Shown in pieces: positions 1-7,488 of a DNA stretch of 64,000 bases. Below the pieces are notes generated by a model that saw only the letters and a list, made by a program, of their open reading frames with translations, was not told where the DNA came from and made no database searches. The translations under genes were made by a program, and so were the position numbers. Each line of letters starts with the position of its first letter. The first letter of the stretch is position 1. The DNA is taken from NCBI RefSeq assembly GCF_001427125.1, contig NZ_LMGK01000024.1, forward strand, positions 311,789 to 375,788, in the 5' to 3' direction. This DNA comes from Pseudomonas sp. Root562. GTDB lineage: Bacteria > Pseudomonadota > Gammaproteobacteria > Pseudomonadales > Pseudomonadaceae.

Positions 1-575
1 TGGTTGATTGCATAAAGGTCGCCATCGATGATGTCGCCAATTCCGCATTTGCCGGCATTGACCCCGACCGTGGCACCGTCACGCAGCACTGGCAGCATGC
101 TGTTGCCACGCACGGTCACGCATTTGGCCTGGTCGAACTGCACACCGTTATGGCGCAAGCTGCGTTTGCCAAAGCGCAGGCTGGAGCGCTCGCTTTCTTC
201 GATGACGAATCTTCCTGATCCCGCAGCCAATTCAACCTCGCGAAGAAACGGCACCGACACCTCGTCATCATCGACGGGGGTATCGTCGTCCCACAGGCTT
301 ATATCCTTGAGTTCCGAATGCAGTACATCGCGTCCACCAGCGGCAAGCGGCGCGACTTCGACGCGGCCACGCAATTGGTCAGTACTGACGGCGAAGTACT
401 CGGCGATCTTCGAAATGTGTTTATCCGACGGGTCAACGATCTTGCCGCTGAGAATCCGCGAAAGTGTCGATTGAGGCACGCCGGTACGCCGGTGAAGCTC
501 CGTGGGGGAGATCCCGTGCTGATCGAGCAGCGCTCTTAATACGGTAGAAACATTGCGTTTTTGCATAACGCGCAT
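1..575 (-). CDS. PrtR/CI-like S24 phage repressor (partial, runs off left edge)
   Basis: Open from an ATG at 575 to the window edge (about 191 codons, no stop). An N-terminal HTH (residues ~10-60; GISPTELHRRTGVPQSTLSRIL) is followed by the LexA/S24 region with WDDDTP, VPFLREVELAAG, RFGKRSLR and GNSMLPVLRDGATVGVN, where GNSM carries the catalytic-type Ser. These blocks match the repressor at 29.67-30.47 kb closely. Such proteins repress a prophage or pyocin and are cleaved after RecA activation. An alternative ATG lies at 566, and neither start has a strong SD. It probably controls a second element to the left. In fluorescent pseudomonads the cinA-mutS interval commonly holds tailocins, so tailocin control is inferred. 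Confidence 0.85.
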   Translation of the reverse strand, partial: MRVMQKRNVSTVLRALLDQHGISPTELHRRTGVPQSTLSRILSGKIVDPSDKHISKIAEYFAVSTDQLRGRVEVAPLAAGGRDVLHSELKDISLWDDDTPVDDDEVSVPFLREVELAAGSGRFVIEESERSSLRFGKRSLRHNGVQFDQAKCVTVRGNSMLPVLRDGATVGVNAGKCGIGDIIDGDLYAIN

Positions 576-776
576 AGTGCTTGTTCTTTTCGCGAGAGGC
601 AAATGCAGAATTGCATTAATGACGCATAAACAGCGCGTAAACCAACAGAAACAGACCACGTGGCGTTCGTGCCTGCGTCCGGCAGACCGCCCATGTTAAT
701 CTTGCGCCCATTGCGGAAAAGCCGGGCCAATGCCCCACTTTTGCCCCACACCTTTCGACGAGTTTTCCGATCCCCA

Positions 777-833
777 ATGAATAAAGCACTCTCCGACCTG
801 TCCTCCCACACGCCGATTGTGTTGGAGTACTAG
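777..833 (+). pseudogene. mutS 5'-end remnant (18 codons then stop)
   Basis: Reads MNKALSDLSSHTPIVLEY then TAG. The intact mutS at 37362 begins MNKAISDLTSHTPMMQQY, identical at 12 of 18 positions. Identical DNA blocks include ATGAATAAAGCA and CCACACGCCGAT. The upstream GCCCCA-N5-GCCCCA block also lies at a similar distance from the ATG (45 versus 47 nt). It is therefore a diverged duplicate of the mutS start, expected when an element inserts into the 5' end of a gene and supplies a replacement start. Which copy is ancestral cannot be told from the window. Confidence 0.7.
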
Positions 834-837
834 CGAG

Positions 838-881
838 AAAAAGCCCTACAGCCCAATAAACAAAGGGCTGTAGGGCTTTTT
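838..881. terminator. Bidirectional intrinsic terminator
   Basis: A 17-bp perfect inverted repeat (838-854 with 865-881) has a 10-nt loop, begins with an A run and ends in a T run, so it can act on both strands. It isolates the left element from leftward prophage transcription. Confidence 0.8.
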
Positions 882-1097
882 TGACAACTCGGATTTATTG
901 TTCATTTGGCATTAAATGGCATAGATTGGCGTACGATTTGCCCCATTTTTGCCCCATTGTTTTTTTTGAGAACAGCCATCCGCTCTATTCATGGATAGGG
1001 ATTCGAACCCCTTCTTGCGTCCTCGCAGTCCGCAAACCAGTTAGGCACAATATCGGTGAGCGTCAGAATGGCAATGGCATGATGGTTTTGAATGAAC

Positions 1098-1943
1098 TCA
1101 CGCGACCCGAACTCTCTTGAATACAGTAGCAATTTCATGAAGCAGATTGACTCCGGCCTCGGTGAGTGCGCCATCGTGGCTTGTGAACCCTCTCGAGCTT
1201 AGACCAATGATTGAACTGTAACCAATCTTTTTAGTCGCTAGCAGCCCCCGAAGAAAATGGGTCAGTTGTTCACGATTCGCCTTTAACACTTCTTCACATG
1301 AAAGTATTCTTACTATCTCCTTCAAAACTTCCACTCGTTTTAAAGATGCGTCATATTTTTGTACCAGCTTTTCATTTTGCTCAATAGCAGAAATGTTATT
1401 ATCTGCAGGAATTAGGTCGTAATGCTCGACCCCAAATTCCTTAGCATTACAAACAGCATTTTCAACAACGATCACGAGTACATCTATCCACCCATAACCT
1501 AAACGCAAAGTGCCATCAAGATCAATGCATGCATCCGGCTCAGCTCCAAAACTAACAATAAACTCTTTTGGCATCGACCCGAACGTTACACCAGAGGAAA
1601 ACTCTGCCTCATGGACTAAACCATTTCTATAAAAAACATAAAGAACCTCACATAAGTCAAGCTCTTTATCCTTTTGCATCCCCTGAAAAACAATTCCGGA
1701 CCGAACGAACTGATGATCACCAAATTCATCGAAAAGGATTGTCGCTAACCTAGAGCCGAGAAACATGGTAAACGCCTCCCTATCCCCCATTTTGCTTTTT
1801 GGGTTAATCCGTGAAGAAGTACCTTGGGGGAAGACTTTTTTTGCGGAAGCTGCCACTGCCAAAAGCGCAAGAGTTAATGCCCCAACGTATCGACGATGTT
1901 CCGCGAGAAATTTTGCATCATCTATTTGCTCAAGAATACTCAT
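1098..1943 (-). CDS. Prophage cargo protein with HEPN-like RNxxxH motif
   Basis: 281 aa. The ATG at 1943 is preferred because GGAGG lies just upstream; the frame stays open to 1967. A hydrophobic stretch at about residues 20-36 (YVGALTLALLAVAAS) could be a membrane segment. The segment LCEVLYVFYRNGLVHEAEF contains R-N-x3-H, which fits the Rx4-6H signature of HEPN ribonuclease domains. The family is otherwise unrecognised. The gene is AT-richer than the phage genes around it and follows the 1977-2690 gene by 33 nt in the same direction, at the distal end of the late operon, where phages often carry cargo. A defence or host-fitness role is inference only. Confidence 0.7.
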   Translation of the reverse strand: MSILEQIDDAKFLAEHRRYVGALTLALLAVAASAKKVFPQGTSSRINPKSKMGDREAFTMFLGSRLATILFDEFGDHQFVRSGIVFQGMQKDKELDLCEVLYVFYRNGLVHEAEFSSGVTFGSMPKEFIVSFGAEPDACIDLDGTLRLGYGWIDVLVIVVENAVCNAKEFGVEHYDLIPADNNISAIEQNEKLVQKYDASLKRVEVLKEIVRILSCEEVLKANREQLTHFLRGLLATKKIGYSSIIGLSSRGFTSHDGALTEAGVNLLHEIATVFKRVRVA

Positions 1944-1976
1944 AGTCCCTCCACCCCGAGCACACAAAAATACAAT

Positions 1977-2690
1977 TCAGACAGCTAAGTAGAACTCAAC
2001 GATATCCCACGTTTCTCTCAATAACTTTTCTTGCTCTTCAACATTAATAAATGACAGACCTCCATGTCTAGTTTCTTTTGCCATTTCGGCTATCCATCCA
2101 ATTTTTTCTTTGGAGAAACCAGACACCTTACGAAACCTTTCCCACTGTACGGATTTCGGCTCCACATCAAGCTCATGAACAGCAGCACAGTGCTTACGAA
2201 GGGATTCTATTGCGCGATAACAGTAGAAAGCGGAGTCATCAATAAAACGCATAGCCGAAGAGAGATCAGCCAAGCATCTATGTATAAATAATCCATGCTC
2301 CCCAAGAAGGTGAACTTGTACTTTCCTGACAGCAACATCGTAATCAATTTCCGATCTTCTACTTGTAATTGTCGGATGATCTATCCCCACAACTACATCC
2401 ATACCCAATTCACGATTTATTATTCGTGTAACTTGAAAGTCGTACGTATAACCATTCAAAAATGAAAAGACATTAAGCAAGTTTGACATCAAATAATGAG
2501 ATAGGTTTTTAAGATCAGCAGCAGAGACCCCGCTTTCAACATCTATCCATATTGCTACTTGATTGAGAAGTATCGAAACTTTTGCTGAACAATTTTGATC
2601 CAATGCAACATGCCGAAACCTCAATGAGAACTCGTATGTAATGGGCGCCCTTTCGGGCAAAACAATCCCCTGAACAAAGTATACTTCCAT
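1977..2690 (-). CDS. Prophage cargo protein, unknown, possible HEPN-like C-terminus
   Basis: 237 aa; the ATG at 2690 has an AGGTG SD upstream. The N-terminal half is a mixed hydrophobic region with no motif I recognise. The C-terminal half is helical, with FYCYRAIESLRKHC and later AKETRHGG followed by a helix, a layout that resembles HEPN-like or abortive-infection accessory domains, but without a strict Rx4-6H. It is first in a two-gene AT-rich cassette with the 1098-1943 gene. Both lie beyond the spanin genes, outside the conserved phage plan, and look acquired. The function is unknown. Confidence 0.7.
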   Translation of the reverse strand: MEVYFVQGIVLPERAPITYEFSLRFRHVALDQNCSAKVSILLNQVAIWIDVESGVSAADLKNLSHYLMSNLLNVFSFLNGYTYDFQVTRIINRELGMDVVVGIDHPTITSRRSEIDYDVAVRKVQVHLLGEHGLFIHRCLADLSSAMRFIDDSAFYCYRAIESLRKHCAAVHELDVEPKSVQWERFRKVSGFSKEKIGWIAEMAKETRHGGLSFINVEEQEKLLRETWDIVEFYLAV

Positions 2691-2749
2691 TTATTCACCT
2701 ATGACTCTTAGTAATGGACAACTTATCGAATCATAGACTGTTGCACGAT

Positions 2750-3256
2750 TCAGCGCGAAATCTCCCGCAGATAGGCCTGACAAGCTGCCAATGCGATCAA
2801 TCCTTCGTCACCGATATCTGTGATGGCAACAATTCGTTGAGCATGCGCTGGGTCAAGTTCGGCTCGTATGGGACCATGAACCAAGCCGCCGGGGCCGGAG
2901 GTGGCAGGCATTGAACAGCCACCGGTTGAACGTTGGTCGAGTAGGACTGACAGCCGCAGATCAGAAGTGGCAAGGCGGTCGCGCAAGCGAGCTTGATTGG
3001 TTTGAGCATCGCTCAGTTCCTTGTAGTGGGTTTGCTCACTGGACGACAGGCGCTGTTCGAGCGCGAGTCGCTTATCCTGATCGGCACGCACCTGTGCGGC
3101 GGCTGCATTGCTGATGGCTACGAGATCAGCGCCGTGCGAGCTGGCCTGCTCAGCTAACTGCTGACCGTAGCGCCAGTCCTGCACCTTCCACATGCCGCCG
3201 GCGGAGATCAGAACCAGCGCCAGTAGACCTGCAAGTTTCAATGCTCCCGGGTTCAT
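2750..3256 (-). CDS. Rz: Rz-like inner-membrane spanin subunit
   Basis: 168 aa. An N-terminal signal anchor (residues ~6-22, LAGLLALVLISAGGMW) is followed by a long charged, probably coiled-coil periplasmic region (residues ~30-110), the normal layout of i-spanins. These link to an outer-membrane Rz1 lipoprotein and fuse the membranes at the last lysis step. The gene overlaps the endolysin stop by 4 nt (3253-3256), and an Rz1 frame is nested inside it. Sequence identity within the Rz superfamily is low, so the call rests on architecture and position. Confidence 0.85.
   Translation of the reverse strand: MNPGALKLAGLLALVLISAGGMWKVQDWRYGQQLAEQASSHGADLVAISNAAAAQVRADQDKRLALEQRLSSSEQTHYKELSDAQTNQARLRDRLATSDLRLSVLLDQRSTGGCSMPATSGPGGLVHGPIRAELDPAHAQRIVAITDIGDEGLIALAACQAYLREISR
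2797..3009 (-). CDS. Rz1: Rz1-like outer-membrane lipoprotein spanin, nested in Rz
   Basis: 70 aa, wholly inside the Rz gene in another frame. It starts MLKPIKLACATALPLLICGCQ, with a lipobox ending ICGC so the lipidated Cys is about residue 20. It continues with a Pro-rich stretch (CLPPPAPAAWF), typical of Rz1. The SD AAGGA lies about 9 nt before the ATG. Nested Rz1 genes are a known arrangement in lambdoid and P2-like phages, and gene callers often miss them. Confidence 0.82.
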   Translation of the reverse strand: MLKPIKLACATALPLLICGCQSYSTNVQPVAVQCLPPPAPAAWFMVPYEPNLTQRMLNELLPSQISVTKD

Positions 3257-3678
3257 GGCACATCCTTGAAGAAGATGTGATGACCGAGCCGTAGTGTCTC
3301 TTTGGCGCCTCTCACCCAGGTCGGTGGCTTCGGCATGCTGGTTGCGTAGTAGTGCGTGGCGCCGCCGGTAGGGTCCGGTACCTTGCCGGCCATTACCTGG
3401 TCAGCGGCGGACTGCGCCTGGGCAAACTCGCGGACCGGAATCGACTTCGCGCCCGACAGGTATGCGTAGTTCGGATCGCTCTTGTTCCAGCAGCTGAACT
3501 GGTACGGTTTCTGGCAAACACAGGCATAGCCCTCCCCCCACCAGGACTTGGCCTTGCCGTCGTTCACTCGATTGCGAATGGTCCAGGCCACCGCGATCTG
3601 TCCCGCCAGGCTTTCGCCCCGAGCTTCACCCCAAAGCGTTCTAGCGAGAACATCGCGATCTTTGTCAGTTGCGGTCAT
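3253..3678 (-). CDS. Endolysin, SleB/CwlJ-type cell wall hydrolase
   Basis: 141 aa from the ATG at 3678 (GGAG about 8 nt upstream). An upstream open extension to 3762 would run through a terminator hairpin and is rejected. Motifs LARTLWGEARGES, AVAWTIRNRV and GGATHYYATS fit the hydrolase_2 (SleB/CwlJ) family, in which the Glu of the EARGE segment is catalytic. It should cleave peptidoglycan after the holin opens the membrane. It is followed by overlapping Rz/Rz1. No signal sequence is seen, so export depends on the holin encoded far away at 24.5-24.8 kb. Confidence 0.88.
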   Translation of the reverse strand: MTATDKDRDVLARTLWGEARGESLAGQIAVAWTIRNRVNDGKAKSWWGEGYACVCQKPYQFSCWNKSDPNYAYLSGAKSIPVREFAQAQSAADQVMAGKVPDPTGGATHYYATSMPKPPTWVRGAKETLRLGHHIFFKDVP

Positions 3679-3693
3679 TACTTTTCTCCAGAC

Positions 3694-3720
3694 AAAAAAA
3701 TGCCCCTGCGGTAAGGGGCG
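3694..3720 (-). terminator. Intrinsic terminator after tail-fibre chaperone
   Basis: GCCCC (702-706 of this kilobase block) pairs with GGGGC (715-719), and a 7-nt T run follows on the minus strand. It lies between the fibre-assembly gene and the endolysin gene, so lysis genes beyond it need read-through or another promoter. Confidence 0.65.
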
Positions 3721-3721
3721 T

Positions 3722-4291
3722 TTATGACGCTTCGGGAAGACCGGGCGGCGAAGGCCAAGCAACGGACTGTGGGTATCCGACTTGCTGCTCGATCCGGTTT
3801 AAGTCAATGCGGTAGCGCTTCCACTTCAATAGCGCGGCCGCTTCCTCAGCGGTGGCTTCTCCCAGCTCCTGAGCATCTTGTAAGGGCGCAATGCGTATGG
3901 CGGCAGTACGCAAACGGCTATCACGCTCAGCCAATACCTCGATCGCCTTGGCCTGCGTTTGTGCGGCGCTATCCAGCGCCCAAGCACCCGATACCCACAC
4001 ATGGAAAGGACTAGGTGGTGGATCCAGCGTCAGCCCTTCCGGCAGTTCGCCCAGTTCGTCGAATTGCTCCGCTTCGCCCGTGGCGGTGCTGTACACCGGG
4101 CCGCGATGGTCGGCCAGCAACACCGGGACGCCTTCCAGCAGCACCCACACAAAACTGACGGCAGGGGGTTCAAGCACCTGCGGCAATTCGACAGCGTTGT
4201 CGGGCATCTGGCAGCCAATGCCGGGTACCACAGCCAGCGTAAACGGACCGGAAAGAATGCCGGCCTGACCCATCAAATAAATTGCATTCAT
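3722..4291 (-). CDS. Tail fibre assembly chaperone
   Basis: 189 aa from the ATG at 4291 (GAGGTG SD); a GTG at 4297 is an alternative. The C-terminal part (AIEVLAERDSRLRTAAIRIAPLQDAQELGEATAEEAAALLKWKRYRIDLNRI) and the final WPSPP are typical of the caudovirales tail-fibre assembly (lambda Tfa/Mu U) family, which folds or attaches the fibre encoded just upstream. It is paired with the 4299-5459 fibre gene. Confidence 0.88.
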   Translation of the reverse strand: MNAIYLMGQAGILSGPFTLAVVPGIGCQMPDNAVELPQVLEPPAVSFVWVLLEGVPVLLADHRGPVYSTATGEAEQFDELGELPEGLTLDPPPSPFHVWVSGAWALDSAAQTQAKAIEVLAERDSRLRTAAIRIAPLQDAQELGEATAEEAAALLKWKRYRIDLNRIEQQVGYPQSVAWPSPPGLPEAS

Positions 4292-4298
4292 AAACACC

Positions 4299-5459
4299 TC
4301 AAATCAGTTTGATACGGCCAGGGTAGGCAATATGACGCGGATAGCCTTCGCTACCACCCTCCAAGCTGACAGCACCTGTAGGGAGTTGTGAACCCACGCC
4401 GGTGTTGGCATAAGCCACCAAGCCGTTACTGCCGGAAGTGCCGTTGAGACCGAGAAAGCTGCGGGCTCCGTGCTCGTGGGCCTTGTTCTGGCTGAGCTTG
4501 GAACTGCCAGGCAAGCGATCGACATCTACGCCGCGCGCTTCATCGAGTGCCCGGACGAACTCGCCACGTCCTTCGGGGCTACGGAAAGTCGAAGCGCCGT
4601 CACCCGAGGTCCACATGCCCTCCTTTCCGGCGCGCAGCGCTTCAGTGGTCAACATTCCCGACGCCTGCGCGTGATCCCACACCCACGGCCACTCGGCGCG
4701 GTTATAGATCAGCCCGTGATGCGCTCCCCATCCGCCAGGGGGAAACGCCGTTGTGGTTTCGAAGGCCTGCCGGCCCAGCGCCGTATTGTCATAACGGCCC
4801 ACCGGCCACCAACTGCCGGCGCCGTCGCTGCGCAGGTGCCACCAGTCGCCAGCTCCCATCAGCACAAAAAAGGGATAGCCGGCAGGCGCAAGGTGCGTGT
4901 GAAACTTGATCTTGTCGCCGCCCGCCGCCGTAACAGTTAAGCGATTCCCGCCGTTATCGACGCGGCGAATAATCACATCACGAACGCCCAGCGCTGCATT
5001 CGCAGCCGGCAGGGTGATGTTCATGACGCTGGCAGTGGCATCGGCCAACACCAACCCAAGATCATTAGCGACCAGAACCTTAGAGGCGATAGTAGAAATA
5101 ACCACGGCGGCGGTTTTTTTCGCAATCGCCTGATGCACCCGCACCGGTGACATGGATTTTTTTGTGTCGGTACCATCTTCCGCCTCAGCCTGGGTCGCTT
5201 GTTTAACCAGGCCCAGGACTGTGGCGGTAGCCTCGGGAGTCGCACCGGCCAAGAGTTGGTTGATGGCCTGTAACAGTTGGTCATTGTCTTCTTCATCAGG
5301 AGCCAACCCTGCCGCTTGGATAACCGCCAGCAGCTCCTCCGTGACCGCGTTCCCCCACTGCGCAGGGATCAAGGATCCCGGCGTCCCACCCAACGGGTCT
5401 TCATCTGCAAATTTGCCATTTACCAGCCCGATGCTTGGCACACTAATCGGAAAATCCAC
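4299..5459 (-). CDS. Phage tail fibre protein
   Basis: 386 aa from a GTG start at 5459 with GAGGGG about 8 nt upstream. The N-terminal part (residues ~1-110, including WGNAVTEELLAVIQAAG and MSPVRVHQAI) resembles the fibre base that docks to the baseplate. The C-terminal half is Gly/Ser/Trp-rich (GRQAFETTTAFPPGGWGAHHG, GDGASTFRSPEGRGEFVRALDEARGVD), as in tail-collar or pyocin-type fibre tips. This protein should set receptor specificity. It follows gp48 and precedes its assembly chaperone, the Mu/SfV order. Confidence 0.88.
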   Translation of the reverse strand: MDFPISVPSIGLVNGKFADEDPLGGTPGSLIPAQWGNAVTEELLAVIQAAGLAPDEEDNDQLLQAINQLLAGATPEATATVLGLVKQATQAEAEDGTDTKKSMSPVRVHQAIAKKTAAVVISTIASKVLVANDLGLVLADATASVMNITLPAANAALGVRDVIIRRVDNGGNRLTVTAAGGDKIKFHTHLAPAGYPFFVLMGAGDWWHLRSDGAGSWWPVGRYDNTALGRQAFETTTAFPPGGWGAHHGLIYNRAEWPWVWDHAQASGMLTTEALRAGKEGMWTSGDGASTFRSPEGRGEFVRALDEARGVDVDRLPGSSKLSQNKAHEHGARSFLGLNGTSGSNGLVAYANTGVGSQLPTGAVSLEGGSEGYPRHIAYPGRIKLI

Positions 5460-5470
5460 GTTCTTACCCC

Positions 5471-6070
5471 TCAGTCATAATTGATGTGCACAACGGTGTG
5501 CGCCGGCGCCGGCCGACGGATGAGGCATTCGAGCGCGTTGCCTGGGTTGGAACCGAAACGCTCGCCCCAGTAACTGACGCCGAAGCGCCGGCCCTGCCGA
5601 TGCCGGCCGCCGGTGTTCAGCGTCCACATAAACTGCGCACGCCAAGTACCGAAGTGCGCGGACCCGAAACGAGAACGCCCCATTCGGGGCGCTCTGTGTT
5701 CGGTAATGGTGGCGTTCGGGTAGCCCTGGCTGACGGCTATATCGAGGAAGTAGGCCCGGCTCTGCCCGCCCACCTCTACCAGCCTTCGGCGAACGGCAAG
5801 CCGCCGATCTTCAAATGCCGGGTTTGGCCCCAGACAGGAATCCGGCAGGCCCATGATCGACTCCCAGTCGGGCACCAATTCGTTGACGCCTGCCGGATCC
5901 ATCTCGTTCAGCAGATCCACGGCGCGCGCATCTAGGCGGGAGAACTCAACCGCCACCCCGTCCAGTACCAGGGCAATCTCCGGTACCAATTCCGGATCCC
6001 ACGCAGGGCCGGCAGGCAGTAGCCCCTGAAGCTGACGCCGATATTCCTCGGCAGTTCTGGTCACACCCAT
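5471..6070 (-). CDS. Baseplate protein, Mu gp48/YmfQ (DUF2313) family
   Basis: 199 aa. The N-terminus (YRRQLQGLLPAGPAWDPE) and the central DARAVDLLNEMDPAGVNELVPDWESIMGLPD are hallmark YmfQ/gp48 segments. The C-terminal FGSAHFGTW...FGVSYWGERFG..LECLIRRPAPAHTVVHINYD also fits. It is a wedge protein of the contractile-tail baseplate that bridges gpJ and the tail fibre. Its start overlaps the gpJ stop by 10 nt. Confidence 0.9.
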   Translation of the reverse strand: MGVTRTAEEYRRQLQGLLPAGPAWDPELVPEIALVLDGVAVEFSRLDARAVDLLNEMDPAGVNELVPDWESIMGLPDSCLGPNPAFEDRRLAVRRRLVEVGGQSRAYFLDIAVSQGYPNATITEHRAPRMGRSRFGSAHFGTWRAQFMWTLNTGGRHRQGRRFGVSYWGERFGSNPGNALECLIRRPAPAHTVVHINYD

Positions 6071-7098
6071 GTGATGCCCCCAAACGTCAGCAGTTGGTTG
6101 GTGGCAGGCACGACATCCGCAGCGGGCAAAATCAGTTGGTGGTCGTTTTCACCTGACGAACCACTGATTGCCTCGGCGATGTGAGTCAGTAACAGGGTCT
6201 CCCCAAGGCCCGCCTCGCGTGCGTGCAGGTCGACCAGCTGCGCCGATATCGCGGCACGTACCGCGCTGGTGTCCGGCACCGCGTGGATGCTGTACAGCAC
6301 GGGCATCCTGACCGGCGCCAACACGAACAGCTCGGCAGTCACCGGGCGCAAGGGCTCGATGTAGGCCTTCACTTCCGCCAATTGAGTCGGGTTCGGTACC
6401 GGCTCTTCATCGCCGTCTCGCATCACGAATAATCCGACGGTGCCCGGCCCCATGTAACTATCCCGACACCAGGCCCGGGTGATACCGGGATATTCGAGCG
6501 CCCAGGTTTCATAGTCGTTAGCAGAGCCCCCGTGTGGGATCACCCGGTACGAGCGCACTACCCGCGCGCGCAATGACTCAACACTCTCCGCAGCGATGCC
6601 TCCGGCCAGGCCCGGTGCCACAACGGTAAACGCGTTGACGATGCCCTCTACCGGCTGGACTAACGTTAAGGTCAGCCCTGAGTCAGCATTGCCAAGGGTG
6701 CCGGCATCCACCGCTTCAATCGACGCCGTATTAAGGCCTGCCACAGTCGTGACGCCTACTGCCACCTTGTAGGTGCGACCATCCCCAGCCTGCAAAACCA
6801 CATCGGCATCGAGCGCCACGCCCGCGCCGGCGGTAAAGCTGACCGAACCTTCGGCTGGCTGTGCAGGATTGCGTGGCTGATTCAGACGCAGCAGAGCAAC
6901 CCGCTCTAGCGTTTCTTCATCCGCTCGATCGGGCAGGATCTGCTCGACAATCCAGTCGAGGTAACCATACAAACCATAGGCCACACCGCCCAAGGTTCTG
7001 GCGAGCACTTGCGCATCGGAGCGCCGCAGCGAATCACCGGCCAAATCGGCTTGAGTGCGGCCAATCAGGACAGGCAATGAAGGTGTTTCAAACGGCAT
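6061..7098 (-). CDS. Baseplate J-like protein (Mu gp47)
   Basis: 345 aa. The baseplate J signature is clear: the LPVLIGRTQADLAG start, VVLQAGDGRTYKVA, and ESVESLRARVVRSYRVIPHGGSANDYETWALEYPGITRAWCRDSYMGPGTVGLFVM. It forms the baseplate wedge periphery of contractile tails. It overlaps gp46 by 11 nt upstream and gp48 by 10 nt downstream. The length is normal for the family. Confidence 0.93.
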   Translation of the reverse strand: MPFETPSLPVLIGRTQADLAGDSLRRSDAQVLARTLGGVAYGLYGYLDWIVEQILPDRADEETLERVALLRLNQPRNPAQPAEGSVSFTAGAGVALDADVVLQAGDGRTYKVAVGVTTVAGLNTASIEAVDAGTLGNADSGLTLTLVQPVEGIVNAFTVVAPGLAGGIAAESVESLRARVVRSYRVIPHGGSANDYETWALEYPGITRAWCRDSYMGPGTVGLFVMRDGDEEPVPNPTQLAEVKAYIEPLRPVTAELFVLAPVRMPVLYSIHAVPDTSAVRAAISAQLVDLHAREAGLGETLLLTHIAEAISGSSGENDHQLILPAADVVPATNQLLTFGGITWV

Positions 7099-7486
7099 AG
7101 ATCACCTGCCATGACGTGGGTGGTTTAATTTCGAGCTTCGCGCCACTGGCGATGGTCAGTGTTGGAATCAGGTTCAGACGATTGATGTCCACCTTCTCGC
7201 TGGCAATATCGATGGCGATCACTTCACCGTCATCAAGCAGCCACTGGAGCGCCTCGCGAGCATAAAACTCAGCATCGCGTTGGGTATCCGACGTGAGCCT
7301 CACCCGGCGCAGCAGCCACAGGCGCGAGCCAATGCGGTCATCGGCGATCGGCGGATAACTGTCACCCCACCAGCCATATCGCTCTTCATCGTCGATGGGG
7401 TCATCCGTTTCGGCTCGCCGCCAGGTGTAAAGACTGATTGTCACTGCCCGAGTAAATTTCGCTTCTAGTTCGGAAGTCATGACCAT
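7088..7486 (-). CDS. Baseplate wedge protein, Mu gp46-like
   Basis: 132 aa from the ATG at 7486 (G-rich SD 6 nt upstream); a second ATG is at 7480. It includes WWGDSYPPIADDRIGSRLWLLRRVRLTSDTQRDAEFYAREALQWLLDDG, the phage GP46 family core. It is the small wedge subunit that polymerises onto the hub. It sits between gpV and gpJ, as in Mu and SfV. Confidence 0.9.
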   Translation of the reverse strand: MVMTSELEAKFTRAVTISLYTWRRAETDDPIDDEERYGWWGDSYPPIADDRIGSRLWLLRRVRLTSDTQRDAEFYAREALQWLLDDGEVIAIDIASEKVDINRLNLIPTLTIASGAKLEIKPPTSWQVIYAV

Positions 7487-7488
7487 GA

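Larger units (their letters stand above)
576..1097. other. Left junction region without an intact gene
   Basis: No convincing gene lies here. It holds a degenerate copy of the mutS 5' end (about 725-833), a strong hairpin terminator (838-881), and two GCCCCA-N5-GCCCCA motifs (731-748, 939-956) that resemble the sequence just upstream of the intact mutS (37314-37331). This is most likely the seam between a neighbouring phage-like element and the prophage. A stretch at 991-1013 resembles the T-arm of a tRNA on the minus strand, but no full cloverleaf can be drawn. Confidence 0.55.

Noticed and set aside
28..474. Plus-strand ORF of 148 aa
   Set aside because: It is the shadow of the minus-strand S24 repressor, whose HTH and GNSM motifs are clear.
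536..811. Minus-strand ORF of 91 aa
   Set aside because: It runs over the start of the repressor and the mutS remnant and has no recognisable features.
989..1060. tRNA-like T-arm (GGGGTTCGAATCCC on minus strand)
   Set aside because: No complete cloverleaf, acceptor stem or anticodon arm can be drawn; possibly an old att trace, but not supported.
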